Assembly: GCA_910586275.1 (NCBI GenBank)
Contig: CAJUIM010000027.1
Span: forward strand, 1 to 33,076
Reading direction: 5' to 3'
DNA: 33,076 nucleotides
Origin: an uncultured Lachnospiraceae bacterium
Lineage (GTDB): Bacteria; Bacillota; Clostridia; Lachnospirales; Lachnospiraceae
Each line of letters opens with the position of its first letter. Positions within the stretch are counted from its first letter, which is position 1. Positions 1-9,118 of this stretch are shown piece after piece. Both the position numbers and the translations under genes were made by a program. The notes under the pieces were generated by a model, which had not been told where the DNA came from, did not search any database, and was given only the letters and a program-made list of their open reading frames with translations.

Positions 1-84
1 TCGCGCACGGGCGTCCGCCTCCCAACATTACATTCAGGCTGAACTGTTACAATTTATTTAAAAATACACTAGAGCAATACACTA

Positions 85-258
85 GAGCGTGTTTGAAAAT
101 TGCTTTCTGGCAGATATGCATCACAATTTGGGGATGATTTGTGCCAAAGGAAGGGCTCATAGCGGGCTATGTAACCTGAATTTGGCGCAAATATCACGCA
201 AAGCAGTGAAACGACACGTCGTAGTGCAGATGCCAGAAATGAATTTTCAAACACGCTC
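85..258. repeat. 174-bp palindromic interspersed element, copy 1
   Basis: The element starts GAGCGTGTTTGAAAATT and ends with its exact reverse complement, so it has 17-bp perfect terminal inverted repeats that continue imperfectly inward (TTTCTGGCA pairs with TGCCAGAAA). Internal hairpins include CATAGC-GG-GCTATG and ATTTGTGCC with GGCGCAAAT. A copy of identical length lies at 26727-26900, about 83% identical by hand alignment without gaps. It sits 65 bases past the stop of the minus-strand sugar-binding gene. No transposase is encoded; the short reading frames inside look like by-products. It resembles a MITE or a large REP-like element; which one is inference. Bases 1-84 hold no gene I can support. 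Confidence 0.85.
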
Positions 259-322
259 TGATATTCCCTCCGGAATTTTAATTTCCGGCCGGATGGAGTA
301 CCGGATCCAAAATCATGCAAAG

Positions 323-1303
323 TCAGTTGCCATACTGGGACACATTTGTGCTGTCCACCTTCTCAAAAGGAACCCAAACGTATTTCCCATCCTCACTGAC
401 ACCCTCCAACGAATCGAGGGATTCTCCCCGGGCAAACCGAATCGCCGCTTTTACCGCCGCTTCTCCTTGGCCGACTCCTGACTGACAGACAGTAAACGCC
501 ATCTCTCCGCTTTTGATTGCAGCACACCCGTCGGCCGTGGCATCCACGCCCAGCACCGGCAAAGTACTCAGGTCAATATTTTCCGCTTTGCACACTTCAA
601 TTACGCCAAGTGCCATAGAATCATTTTCACAGATCACACAGTCCACCGGCGACCCCGTCTTCAAGAATATTTCAAATAAATTCTTTGACAATCCCTGATC
701 CCAGTCGGCATAATCCTCAAATACATAACTGATTTTTTTTCCGCTGCTTTCCAGCGTCTGCTTTACGCCTTTCGTTCTCCCGTTTGTGGCCGAATGGCCT
801 TTTTCTCCCTTTATCAGCACTACATTAATCTCCTGACGGTCTGCCAGTTTTCCCAGCACATATTCCGCCTGAAACTGCCCTGCCACATATTCGTCAGATC
901 CGGCATAGATATATTTCCCTGCTTTTAACTGCTTTTCGTCCGGACAGCTATTGATAAAAATGATCGGTATGTCTCCCGCACTTGCCTTCAGTTCCACAAC
1001 TGTCTCTGCGGATATGGGACTGCAGAGAATCACGTCATAGCCTTCCGCTCCGGCAGATTTCAGATAATTCACCTGCTGTTCCATCGAGCCGTCCGCATCC
1101 TTAAACTCTAACTGCACGCCTTCCGCTTGAGCGGTATCCTTAGCCGCCGCCACAAGCGTCTCACGGAAACTGTCCATTTGGTTTATGACAAGAAGAATTT
1201 TTATATCTTTATTTGAAGCAGCACCGCTGTCGCTCCCGCATCCGGTAAGCGCCAGCACGCCAAGCATCACCACGCTCAACAATATCCCCAGCTTTTCTCT
1301 CAT
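323..1303 (-). CDS. Periplasmic sugar-binding lipoprotein (RbsB-like, Peripla_BP_4 type)
   Basis: This 326-residue protein begins with a lipoprotein signal peptide: basic N terminus, hydrophobic stretch and lipobox LALTGC with Cys22 as the lipid anchor. The mature part, starting near KDIKILLVINQMDSFRETL, has the two-lobed type 1 periplasmic-binding fold known for ribose, galactose and autoinducer-2 binding proteins, so it should bind a sugar-like ligand outside the membrane. Its ATG overlaps the stop of the upstream chemoreceptor gene (ATGA), and its GGAGG ribosome site, 7 bases upstream, lies inside that gene, which implies translational coupling. No ABC permease or ATPase gene is in the window. 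I therefore infer that it presents ligand to the chemoreceptor rather than, or as well as, feeding a transporter. The ligand cannot be read from sequence. Confidence 0.88.
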   Translation of the reverse strand: MREKLGILLSVVMLGVLALTGCGSDSGAASNKDIKILLVINQMDSFRETLVAAAKDTAQAEGVQLEFKDADGSMEQQVNYLKSAGAEGYDVILCSPISAETVVELKASAGDIPIIFINSCPDEKQLKAGKYIYAGSDEYVAGQFQAEYVLGKLADRQEINVVLIKGEKGHSATNGRTKGVKQTLESSGKKISYVFEDYADWDQGLSKNLFEIFLKTGSPVDCVICENDSMALGVIEVCKAENIDLSTLPVLGVDATADGCAAIKSGEMAFTVCQSGVGQGEAAVKAAIRFARGESLDSLEGVSEDGKYVWVPFEKVDSTNVSQYGN

Positions 1304-3306
1304 ACTCCATCCTCCCTGTCCACCTTGAACATATTCACCTGATTTGCCAATTCTACTGCGGACTCCGTCACCTCTTTTGCTCCCTCCGCAACCGTCTCAC
1401 TGTTTCCGGTGATGTTATGTGCCTGTTCTACCATTGTAGTCGATGTTGCCAAAATCTCCTCGGAACTTGCCGCCTGTTGCTCCGAAATTGCCGCCACACT
1501 GATTGCAACATTGTCTACCTCCGTCACCTTTTCAATCATCTGCTGTACCAGATGATTCACCTCGGCAATATTATTGAAGATAACATCAAATGTCTGCAAT
1601 GCGCCATTCACCAACTCGCTGCTGTTCTGGATATTATTGACACTGTCATCCGCCTGGCAGACCGCATCCTTTACAAGAACATTGATTTCCGAAATCAGGC
1701 TTTCGATATTATGTACGGAACTTGAACTGGTCTGCGCAAGTTTTCCGATCTCTGTTGCAACTACCGCAAAGCCCCTTCCTGCATCCCCGGCTCTGGCCGC
1801 CTCAATCGAAGCATTTAACGACAGCAAGTTTGTCTCATCCGCAATATCGCTGATTACACCCGTTATATTGGTGATTTCCTCGGATGCTTTCCCCACCTTG
1901 CCGATGGCTTGCTGCAGCTTTATCATAGATTCATTGATGCTTTGCATTGCAGCATCCACATTCTGCATGTCTGCTTTGCCGTGCCGGGAAACCTCTACCG
2001 TGGCTTTCATTTTGCCATCTACCTGCTCACCGTCGTCTCTTGTACTCGCCACTACGGAAGCAAGCGTAGTGGCATTTTCCGCAATCTCATTCACCGACAG
2101 GGAAAGCTGCTCTACTGTGTTGTTCAGTTCCTGCATAGACTCGCTCTGCAGTCTGGAAGCATTATACATTTCACCGGAAACATCGTTGCTGCTGTCGGCC
2201 TGAATATGCAGTTTATCAGACACACCATGGATTGACAGAATCATACTGCGCATAGACTGGATAAACCGCTCCACGCTGCGGCTCATAACACCGATTTCAT
2301 CGTTGCTTTTTGTTGTCACACGAACCGTAAAATTACCATCGGTCATGGCAGTAATAATCCTTGTCAGTTCCTTGACCGGCTTAATCACTACATGAACAAC
2401 GCGCTCAATCAAAATGGCCAGCAGCAGCAGCGATACCAAGCCGATCAGTGCCATAAGGATTCTGACGCCGTCAATATCCGCATAAATCGTTGCCGTGGGA
2501 ATATAGGAAACCAGAATCCAGTCCGTTCCTTCGATTTCCGTAAATGCAGTCATCCTATTGTCTATTTCCGTCATCTGATAATCATGCTGATTCAGTTTTT
2601 CGTCCACATCCTGCATAAATGCATCCCCGGCATCGGCAAGCTTTGTGGAAATCAGGCTATTATCCCTATGAGCAAGAATCGTGCCGTCTTTGGAATTGAC
2701 CAGAAATGCCTGCGCATCCTCCATCTCAATAAAACTGTTGACGATAATGCTGATACGCTGCAGAGACAAATCTGCCGAGATGACCCTCAGAACATCGGAA
2801 CCATCATTCAAAATGCCGGAGGCACTGACAAGCGCTTCGCCATTCTCATCCATATATGCATCTGTAAAGGCCATATTAAGTCTTGTGATACCGTCCTGAT
2901 ACCACACGGATTCTAAAAGCCTGCTCTCTGCCTTACCCGATTCTGCCGCTTTCATAAGTTTTCCGTTTTCGTCTGCCACATACAGCCCTTCCGGATAATT
3001 ATCATTAAACCGATAGTAACTATCCAATATGCGCTGCAGACCCGCCTCATCCGGCTTAGTTCCTTCAATCGCCTGCTTTACGGTCTGAAAAGCAGATAAA
3101 TTCTCGTCCAGCCAAGACTCAATCTCATTCGCCTGATTTGCTATGGACGAACTTAACAGATTCCGGGAATATTCCGTAATAATATTCTTAGAAATCAAAT
3201 AAGAGGTTGCGGCAATAACCAATACCATGACTGCAACTACCGGCAGTATCGTCCCTAACAGCTTCGCTTTAATAGGAAGCATCTTCTCTTGTCCCTTTTT
3301 TCCCAT
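1300..3306 (-). CDS. Methyl-accepting chemotaxis protein with dCache sensor domain
   Basis: This 668-residue receptor has a first membrane helix at about residues 18-38, an extracellular dCache-like domain at about 45-275, a second membrane helix at about 281-305, HAMP at about 302-355 and a long cytoplasmic signalling coiled coil. The hairpin tip is the canonical ETNLLSLNASIEAARAG at 491-507, the CheA/CheW contact region. The start at 3306 has GAGG eleven bases upstream; an internal ATG eight codons later is possible. It overlaps the sugar-binding lipoprotein gene by four bases, making a two-gene chemosensory unit. A sigma-A-like promoter lies about 220 bases upstream (3524-3552). No other chemotaxis genes are in the window. 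Receptor identity is certain from the tip; a ligand supplied by the neighbour is inference. Confidence 0.95.
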   Translation of the reverse strand: MGKKGQEKMLPIKAKLLGTILPVVAVMVLVIAATSYLISKNIITEYSRNLLSSSIANQANEIESWLDENLSAFQTVKQAIEGTKPDEAGLQRILDSYYRFNDNYPEGLYVADENGKLMKAAESGKAESRLLESVWYQDGITRLNMAFTDAYMDENGEALVSASGILNDGSDVLRVISADLSLQRISIIVNSFIEMEDAQAFLVNSKDGTILAHRDNSLISTKLADAGDAFMQDVDEKLNQHDYQMTEIDNRMTAFTEIEGTDWILVSYIPTATIYADIDGVRILMALIGLVSLLLLAILIERVVHVVIKPVKELTRIITAMTDGNFTVRVTTKSNDEIGVMSRSVERFIQSMRSMILSIHGVSDKLHIQADSSNDVSGEMYNASRLQSESMQELNNTVEQLSLSVNEIAENATTLASVVASTRDDGEQVDGKMKATVEVSRHGKADMQNVDAAMQSINESMIKLQQAIGKVGKASEEITNITGVISDIADETNLLSLNASIEAARAGDAGRGFAVVATEIGKLAQTSSSSVHNIESLISEINVLVKDAVCQADDSVNNIQNSSELVNGALQTFDVIFNNIAEVNHLVQQMIEKVTEVDNVAISVAAISEQQAASSEEILATSTTMVEQAHNITGNSETVAEGAKEVTESAVELANQVNMFKVDREDGV

Positions 3307-3905
3307 TCGCCATTTTTCCTCATCTGACAGGCATGCAGGCCTGACCTAGGCACTGCTTGCTCATCCTTGTTGATCGGATATGAAAAAATGCAATATTACA
3401 TCTGTTTCTTATCCATTGGTTAATAAGTTCCTTTCGCAATCATGGCCTTGATATCAGAATGGCTTTTCCCCCAAACCATGCCAGCGTTTTACATTTATCT
3501 CATATGAAATCCTATGTATTTTCATTATACTCCCCTATCCCTAAACACACAACAGTAAAAAAGTATCGTCAAAAGCCGCAGCAGGCCATACAAAAACCCT
3601 GTTGCCTTTACCCTTCATAAGAGTTGCCGGCACTATTATAGGTTCTGATATCTTTCTGCTATAATCCATCCTTCAGTCTCCCTTCCCTGCTGCAATCATT
3701 GTATTTGCGTGCATCACATTTTCTGTTATAAATCGTGCATTTTCCATTGTTCTTTTTCATTCCAATACAAAGAGAATTTCAAAAGGCACATAAAAGTCCT
3801 TCCCCTTTGCAAAAAAACATGAGCCAATACCATGTATCAACTCATATTTTTACTCGAACCTTGTATGCAGGCACAAAACCATATACCTCCCACTACGGTA
3901 TCCGC
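3307..3905. other. 599-base intergenic stretch without a supported gene
   Basis: AT-rich non-coding DNA between the chemoreceptor start and the stop of the Rpn-type gene. It contains the probable chemoreceptor promoter at 3524-3552. A 62-codon plus-strand frame at 3735-3923 has no ribosome site or recognisable protein and is not accepted. I see no RNA gene and no clear terminator. Confidence 0.6.
3524..3552 (-). promoter_or_regulatory. Probable sigma-A promoter of the chemoreceptor-lipoprotein operon
   Basis: On the minus strand TTGTGT and TATAAT are separated by exactly 17 bases, pointing at the chemoreceptor gene. The predicted leader is about 210 bases. The -10 is perfect and the -35 matches 4 of 6. 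No sigma-28-type motility promoter was seen. Confidence 0.5.
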
Positions 3906-4913
3906 CTATGCATTTGTACATAAAATATCTTCTGCTTGTGCAAATTCCTTTTCGGTATAGCCAAAAGAGACAATTTGCTCTTTTGTGGCACCGGCCCGAA
4001 TCATCCTTTCAACAGCGTTAAGCCGCTCTTTTTCTATGCCTTTTTCTATGCCTTTTTCTATGCCTTTTTCTATGCCTTTTTCTATGCCCTTTTTAATGCC
4101 TTCCTCGAAACTTACTTCCTTAATGGCTTCCGACCAATTACACATAGTCTGCATCCTCCCTTCCAGTTCGGTTGTCATTATCATCCCATATCGCTCGGTA
4201 AGTATACGTTTCTTTTCCTCCACGCTTGACTTGGAAAGCAGCTTTTCCAGCATGGAAATCAGTACGTTTTGGGAATCCTTTACGATTTCCCCATTTCTTA
4301 TGCTGATGATAATGCCCCGCATCAGATCCATGTCATACGCATTTTCCTTATTTCCAAAAACGGTATACCTGTTAAGTCTAATCTCTTCAATGGAATCACC
4401 GTCCTCGCTGTTATCCAAACATAGCCATATGCTGCGGACCTTCTTTAAGTTATCGTAATCGCTGTGGTAAAATTCGGTCTGCTTCTGCGCGGAAATCATT
4501 CTGGCAAGATAGAAAATAATCCTGTTTTCCAGATGATACCCTAATTTACCGGGATCCCATGATCGCTGTGCCTCCAAATTAATCAGAAATTTCATTTCCG
4601 ATTCTTTATGATATGCCGTAAAACGGATGTCAAAGAAAATTTTTCCTTCTCCCGGAACATTGTCTTCCGTATTGGATACGTTTACGCGTCCTATGTTGGA
4701 AAGCCCTGCATCCAGTGGCCTCGTCCCGATTTCAATATCCTCTCCGATACTGGTCAGGATATCCCCAATGGGCATATCCTTAAATTCCTGAACTGCATAT
4801 TTTAAAATCCGCGCCAGTATTTGTTTGTCTGCAAGCAGGAATTTTATATTCGTATCATAGGAACCGGCATCATTTGCTGCTTCAACTGCCTGTGCCAAAT
4901 TAGTATCTGTCAT
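3906..4913 (-). CDS. Rpn/PDDEXK_2 family recombination-promoting nuclease (putative transposase)
   Basis: This 335-residue protein looks like the Rpn/PD-(D/E)XK family found in many copies in Lachnospiraceae. The core carries FFDIRF (Asp95) followed by the strand INLEAQ (Glu114, Gln116), a D-x18-ExQ arrangement consistent with an active metal-dependent nuclease. The N terminus (NIKFLLADKQILARILKY) is typical of the family. Near the C terminus is a run of KGIE units encoded by a 12-bp tandem repeat, then a short helical end. The ATG has AGGA seven bases upstream. It follows the response regulator by 69 bases on the same strand with no clear terminator, so co-transcription is possible. Rpn proteins have been linked to DNA cleavage and RecA-independent recombination; its role here is not established. 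Confidence 0.82.
   Translation of the reverse strand: MTDTNLAQAVEAANDAGSYDTNIKFLLADKQILARILKYAVQEFKDMPIGDILTSIGEDIEIGTRPLDAGLSNIGRVNVSNTEDNVPGEGKIFFDIRFTAYHKESEMKFLINLEAQRSWDPGKLGYHLENRIIFYLARMISAQKQTEFYHSDYDNLKKVRSIWLCLDNSEDGDSIEEIRLNRYTVFGNKENAYDMDLMRGIIISIRNGEIVKDSQNVLISMLEKLLSKSSVEEKKRILTERYGMIMTTELEGRMQTMCNWSEAIKEVSFEEGIKKGIEKGIEKGIEKGIEKGIEKERLNAVERMIRAGATKEQIVSFGYTEKEFAQAEDILCTNA
4033..4092 (-). repeat. 12-bp tandem repeat encoding KGIE units
   Basis: The plus-strand unit TCTATGCCTTTT occurs four times exactly (4033-4080), then once with one change (4081-4092), and a more diverged unit follows. The period is a multiple of three, so gain or loss of units changes only tail length of the Rpn-type nuclease. 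Confidence 0.93.
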
Positions 4914-4982
4914 CCGATCGTCCTTTCCTTGCAGTTACTGCAGCAACAAAGGGTTCAATACTGCCTTCTGCATCTATGGTTT

Positions 4983-5663
4983 TTAACTGGTTACGTCAAA
5001 TTTATAACCCATGCCCCATATTGTCTTAATCATGTCTCCCTTTTCCCCCATTTTGCTGCGCAGTTTTTTCACATGAGTGTCAATGGTCCTGGCATCTCCG
5101 AAATAATCATAATTCCACACATTATTCAATATTTTTTCTCTCGATAGGGCAATCCCTCTGTTTTCCATAAAATAGGACAGCAGTTCAAATTCCTTATAGC
5201 TTAAATCCACTTGTTTCCCCTCTATGAGAACCATATGCGCCGATTTGTTCAGCTGAATGCCTCCCGCCTCTATCACCTCATCGCTGCTTACCTGATTAGT
5301 CCTGCGCAAAATGGCCTCTACCCGAGCCACTAAGATTTTAGGGCTGAAAGGCTTGGAAATATACTCATCCACCCCCAGCTGAAATCCCTGCAGTTCATCC
5401 CTTTCATCGCCTTTAGCCGTCAGCATGATAATCGGCACTTTGGAATGGCTTCTGATTTCCCGGCAGACTTCCCACCCGTCTATCTTAGGCATCATCACAT
5501 CTAAAATAATCAACGCAATATCCTTCTGTTCATAAAAGATATCCAGAGCCGCACTCCCGTCTTCCGCCTCTACCACTTCATAGCTGCCCTTTACAAGGAA
5601 ATCCCTTACCAGTTTCCGCATCCTGCTTTCATCATCCACCACTAAAATTTTCAGCCTTTCCAT
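4983..5663 (-). CDS. OmpR/PhoB-family response regulator (orphan)
   Basis: The 226-residue protein has an N-terminal receiver domain with acidic pair Asp10/Asp11, phosphoacceptor Asp55 (ILDVMMPK), Thr82 and Lys104 (SKPF). A C-terminal winged-helix DNA-binding domain begins near residue 130 and includes SYKEFELLSYFMENRG and ARTIDTHVKKLRSKMG, so all phosphorylation residues and the recognition helix region are present. It should bind direct repeats upstream of target genes when phosphorylated. No histidine kinase gene is adjacent, so its partner must be encoded elsewhere, or is missing. The ATG is preceded by a purine-rich stretch (AGGAGCAGGGG). It lies 101 bases downstream of a membrane-protein gene on the same strand. 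Targets cannot be read from the window. Confidence 0.95.
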   Translation of the reverse strand: MERLKILVVDDESRMRKLVRDFLVKGSYEVVEAEDGSAALDIFYEQKDIALIILDVMMPKIDGWEVCREIRSHSKVPIIMLTAKGDERDELQGFQLGVDEYISKPFSPKILVARVEAILRRTNQVSSDEVIEAGGIQLNKSAHMVLIEGKQVDLSYKEFELLSYFMENRGIALSREKILNNVWNYDYFGDARTIDTHVKKLRSKMGEKGDMIKTIWGMGYKFDVTS

Positions 5664-5764
5664 AAATCCCCTGCTCCTTCTCCTTCTTTCCCCTCTCCGC
5701 CCAACGGCCTGCCTATTCTTTTCCAGTATATCCGGAAATTATGTTAAAATTGTGAAAATCCTGT

Positions 5765-6331
5765 TTATTTTTCTGCGGTTTCCTGCCTTTCCTGCTCCCT
5801 GATCCGATTCTCCCTCTCCGTCAGTTCCTGTTCCCAAGCCGCATATTTATTTATCAGTGCCCTCTCATAATTCAGAATGTTAGGCTGAGTACTGGTCAGT
5901 GCAATCGCAAACATGGCCCCTACGGCTATAGCCAATATAAAATTCAATATCAAGGATGTAATAAACCGGCTTTTAAAATCATATTTCTTTTTTTCCGGAA
6001 GGCGCGGCGCCGGGATGCGTATCTCATCCCCTACGCGGTGTGCAAAAACAGTATATAGCCCCACCGGCGGAATCTCCTCTTCTAAATCCCCGAACTCTGA
6101 CAGTTTCCTCTGCAGCGAACGCAGATACTCCCACCCTATGGGAGTCTGGAAAATACGATTTTCTATTGCTTTGCGGTAAACCAACATTATATTCTCCGCT
6201 TTTCCATAATCCATATGCTGTTCCAAATATTCTATTTTTTTCATCTCCTGCCTGGCAATCTCCGCATCTTCCGCCGTCCCGAAGCAATACCCCCTCACTA
6301 TGTTCTTATTCTCTCCCATCCTTACCCACAT
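5765..6331 (-). CDS. Single-pass membrane protein of unknown function
   Basis: I do not recognise a named family. The 188-residue product has a soluble N-terminal part of about 120 residues with a helix-rich section (EDAEIARQEMKKIEYLEQHM) and a PAPRLPEKKK juncture. One hydrophobic helix follows at about 123-146, then a charged helical tail rich in Glu, Arg and Gln that looks coiled-coil. There is no signal peptide, so the N terminus is probably cytoplasmic. The first ATG is chosen because AGAGG stands 7 bases upstream; the ATG four codons later has no spaced ribosome site. A good promoter lies at 6360-6388. The orphan response regulator follows 101 bases downstream, so joint expression is possible. 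Confidence 0.75.
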   Translation of the reverse strand: MWVRMGENKNIVRGYCFGTAEDAEIARQEMKKIEYLEQHMDYGKAENIMLVYRKAIENRIFQTPIGWEYLRSLQRKLSEFGDLEEEIPPVGLYTVFAHRVGDEIRIPAPRLPEKKKYDFKSRFITSLILNFILAIAVGAMFAIALTSTQPNILNYERALINKYAAWEQELTERENRIREQERQETAEK

Positions 6332-6359
6332 CCTTCCGCCTCTGTATATTCTTATATTT

Positions 6360-6388
6360 ATTATAAGTTATTTTCCGAATTAATACAA
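6360..6388 (-). promoter_or_regulatory. Sigma-A promoter for the membrane-protein gene
   Basis: TTGTAT, 17 bases, TATAAT on the minus strand, about 30 bases above the ATG of the 188-residue gene. The remainder of 6332-6589 holds no gene, only this promoter and the terminator of the upstream polysaccharide operon. Confidence 0.6.
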
Positions 6389-6536
6389 CCGAGTGATCTG
6401 ATCTCACTTATTTAAGCTTCCATTTCCGCAATCATACCTTTCATTCCTATTTCCGAAAACAGAAAAGAAACATAAGGCGTACAAATAAAAACAGAATTCC
6501 TGATGCGGGCTGCGGCTTAAGTGAATGACATTGCGG

Positions 6537-6572
6537 AAAAACCGCCGCAGGATTATCATCTCCCGCAGCGGT
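6537..6572 (-). terminator. Rho-independent terminator of the tar-like operon
   Basis: On the minus strand AACCGC-TGCGGGA pairs with TCCTGCGGCGGTT around a short loop, followed by a run of T. It lies 17 bases past the stop of the last polysaccharide gene, marking the operon end. Confidence 0.88.
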
Positions 6573-6589
6573 TATCTTTTTGCTCTTAT

Positions 6590-9109
6590 CTACGGCCGGC
6601 TTCCCGACATCAGCCGCTCATAAATAAGTTCCTTGCTTGATCTTTTCCCCTGATTCCGATAAAAATCAGCCGTATAGTCCATTCCTTTCCCTGTCTCCAA
6701 AAAGCCTTTTATTTTATCCACCGCCTCTTCCGGCTTTTTTGCCACTTGCGCCGAACTTACCTTATGCAGGAAATCCACATCCCGGTATCCGTTCATACCG
6801 CACCGAAATTCCTCAAAATCCGGTATGAAAGAAACAACGGGAGTGCCCATAAAAAGAAAATCAAATAGATAAGACGAAAAATCCGTGACAAACAGACTAT
6901 ATTCCTCTTCCTGCACTTCCTGGATCAACCGTATATCCCTGCCCCCTGTTTCCAGCAGGCCTCCATATTCCGCAAAGATGGGATGCAGTTTTATATCCAT
7001 CCCATAACCATATTCCTCTAACAGTTCCTGCAGTTCTCCGGAACATACAAACGCCTGCATACCCCGGAAGAAATTGGAAGCAAGATATTTTTCCGTCAGC
7101 AAGTCCCATTTATTGTTCCTATTTTCCCCTACGAGATAAGAACGCCAAGAAGGGGCGTATAATATCCTCTTCTCTCCCCGAGACTTTCCCGGCAGTTCAT
7201 CAAACCGGGGCATCATGACTTTCCAAAGATCCGTTTCCTTATAACCGTTTTTCATCAGCAGTTCCGTTTCGTGCCTGACAGACACGACAATCTTATCCGC
7301 AATGATTTTTTCCGGTGAATATTTCCACGGCATATTTATGTGCAGCACCCCATGCTGCAGATAAATTGTCTCAAAACGGAATCGGTTCGCATACAGTTCA
7401 TATTCCCACGGTTCAAACGGGAATATATTATTATTTTCAATATAGGCAGTTATGATTTTCTCGGCTTTTACCATTAAACGTTTATGCTTACTGCTTCCGA
7501 ATGCCACTTTTCTTCCATAGTCAAAAATATATTGCTCCTGTCTTTCATCTGACACCACATAATAGCGCGTTATGCCATCCCGTTTCTGACTGTCATGCAG
7601 AAATTGCCGCAGTCCATTGTCCATGGCTACCCCCTTGCAGTCGTAATATAGCCATACTCTGTCCGTTTCTTTCTTTTTGGCCCCCAAAAAGAAATTCCAG
7701 ACATTGTCCTGATGGACAGTGATTTCCACACTGCCTGTTTTATAGGAATAGTTATTGCAGAATGGCGTCAATGGCATAAAATAATAATGCACAGGGAACT
7801 TTTGTCCCCCTATTACCGCATAAAATTCCGCTTTCCCCACCTCTTTTGCACTGCATATATATTCCATCCTCCAAAACCTTTGGGTCGGCTCATGGGAAAG
7901 GTAATAGTTGCATGTGCTTGGTGAGAGCAGCAGTTCCCGCTCCCGCTGTCCGTTTTCAATGGCATAAAACTGCGGAGCCTTTTCATAAAACTGAAAGAAA
8001 GCGCTTTTTAAAAACCCCAATATTTTTATTGCCGTCCCCTCTGCCTTCACCTTTACGATAACTATTTCCAACGATTTTTCCTGCAGCGCCAAATGCCCTT
8101 CGCTATAAAGCGCAATCTCTCCCCTCCCTATAAAAGGCACAATATTTCCCTTCCCTTTCAGCCGAAGCAGAAAGAACTTTTCGAAAAAATCAATGGACGG
8201 GTGATCCAAAATAACGGAGTTATAGCATTTCTGCAGCAGGCTCCTTACACGGCACATGCTCTTCTCATATTGCTCCTCAGGATAATGGTACGGGAAAAAA
8301 ATGTTGCTCTGCATCTTCCAATAAATATCATTTACGAAAAGTCCCTGAAATGCCAGCGGAACATTCTCATAAGGCGCAAACAACCCTTCAAAAAAAGCCA
8401 GTGACTGCTCGAAAATATAGCAGGCTCCGGCCAATCTTCCCGATGAACTTTCCGCACTCCTATAATATATGTATCCGGCCGTACGGCAAAACCCCATTTT
8501 TAGTTTTGCTTTCAGAATCTCACAGCAGTAACTCTGGTCTTCCGAATAAGTCTGCCCCTCATCGAACAGCACGTTTTCGGAAAATTTATTTTTCACCACA
8601 ATATTCATTGTGGTCTGCCCGATAAACGCATTTTTTCTCAAATCATAAATTCCGCTTTTCTTTAAATATTCATATCTGAAATGAGGTTTCAGTTTCTTTC
8701 CATGATAGTATGTCTCGATGGGATAGGTGATTAAATCTACTTTGTTCTGCACAGAATCAAAAAACTTCACGCAATCTTCCACCGTATTGGGCGTCAGCCC
8801 ATCGTCTGCATCCAAAAAGAATATATATTTTCCGGAAGCGTGTGACAGTCCCAGATTTCTGGCAGCAGAAACACCTTTATTTTCCTGATGGAGAAAAATA
8901 ATATTGGCAAAATCCTCCGCATATTTCCGGCATATGGCGGCCGATGCATCCGAAGAGCCGTCATCCGCCAGAATCACCTCCATCCTTTCAAAGGGATAAG
9001 TCTGTGCCGCCAAGGAATCCAGACAACTTTTGATATATCTTTCCGCATTGTAAACCGGAATGATGACAGATACCATGACATGATATTTTCTTAATTGTAA
9101 TTTCACCAT
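6590..9109 (-). CDS. Bimodular GT2 glycosyltransferase / CDP-polyol phosphotransferase (TagF/TarL-like)
   Basis: The 839-residue protein has two catalytic modules. The N-terminal GT-A family 2 domain shows VSVIIPVYNAERY, DDGSSD (49-54) and the metal-binding DADD (100-103). The C-terminal part, roughly residues 470-830, matches the CDP-glycerol glycerophosphotransferase family (PF04464) with QHGV, YAPSWR, KLHP and DFSSYLFDFLFMGTPVV. It should add a sugar and then glycerol- or ribitol-phosphate at the inner membrane face. With tarI and tarJ in the operon, CDP-ribitol is the likelier donor. It is a paralogue of the 870-residue protein upstream and shares its architecture. The first ATG has only a weak ribosome site; an ATG 11 codons in, right before the GT2 motif, is an alternative. 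A terminator follows. Confidence 0.9.
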   Translation of the reverse strand: MVKLQLRKYHVMVSVIIPVYNAERYIKSCLDSLAAQTYPFERMEVILADDGSSDASAAICRKYAEDFANIIFLHQENKGVSAARNLGLSHASGKYIFFLDADDGLTPNTVEDCVKFFDSVQNKVDLITYPIETYYHGKKLKPHFRYEYLKKSGIYDLRKNAFIGQTTMNIVVKNKFSENVLFDEGQTYSEDQSYCCEILKAKLKMGFCRTAGYIYYRSAESSSGRLAGACYIFEQSLAFFEGLFAPYENVPLAFQGLFVNDIYWKMQSNIFFPYHYPEEQYEKSMCRVRSLLQKCYNSVILDHPSIDFFEKFFLLRLKGKGNIVPFIGRGEIALYSEGHLALQEKSLEIVIVKVKAEGTAIKILGFLKSAFFQFYEKAPQFYAIENGQRERELLLSPSTCNYYLSHEPTQRFWRMEYICSAKEVGKAEFYAVIGGQKFPVHYYFMPLTPFCNNYSYKTGSVEITVHQDNVWNFFLGAKKKETDRVWLYYDCKGVAMDNGLRQFLHDSQKRDGITRYYVVSDERQEQYIFDYGRKVAFGSSKHKRLMVKAEKIITAYIENNNIFPFEPWEYELYANRFRFETIYLQHGVLHINMPWKYSPEKIIADKIVVSVRHETELLMKNGYKETDLWKVMMPRFDELPGKSRGEKRILYAPSWRSYLVGENRNNKWDLLTEKYLASNFFRGMQAFVCSGELQELLEEYGYGMDIKLHPIFAEYGGLLETGGRDIRLIQEVQEEEYSLFVTDFSSYLFDFLFMGTPVVSFIPDFEEFRCGMNGYRDVDFLHKVSSAQVAKKPEEAVDKIKGFLETGKGMDYTADFYRNQGKRSSKELIYERLMSGSRP

Positions 9110-9118
9110 TATGCATGC

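Noticed and set aside
69..320. Minus-strand 83-codon frame through the 174-bp element
   Set aside because: The related frame in copy 2 is similar only because the DNA element is repeated; no ribosome site, and base pairing explains the conservation.
3735..3923. Plus-strand 62-codon frame in the intergenic region
   Set aside because: No ribosome site and low-complexity composition.
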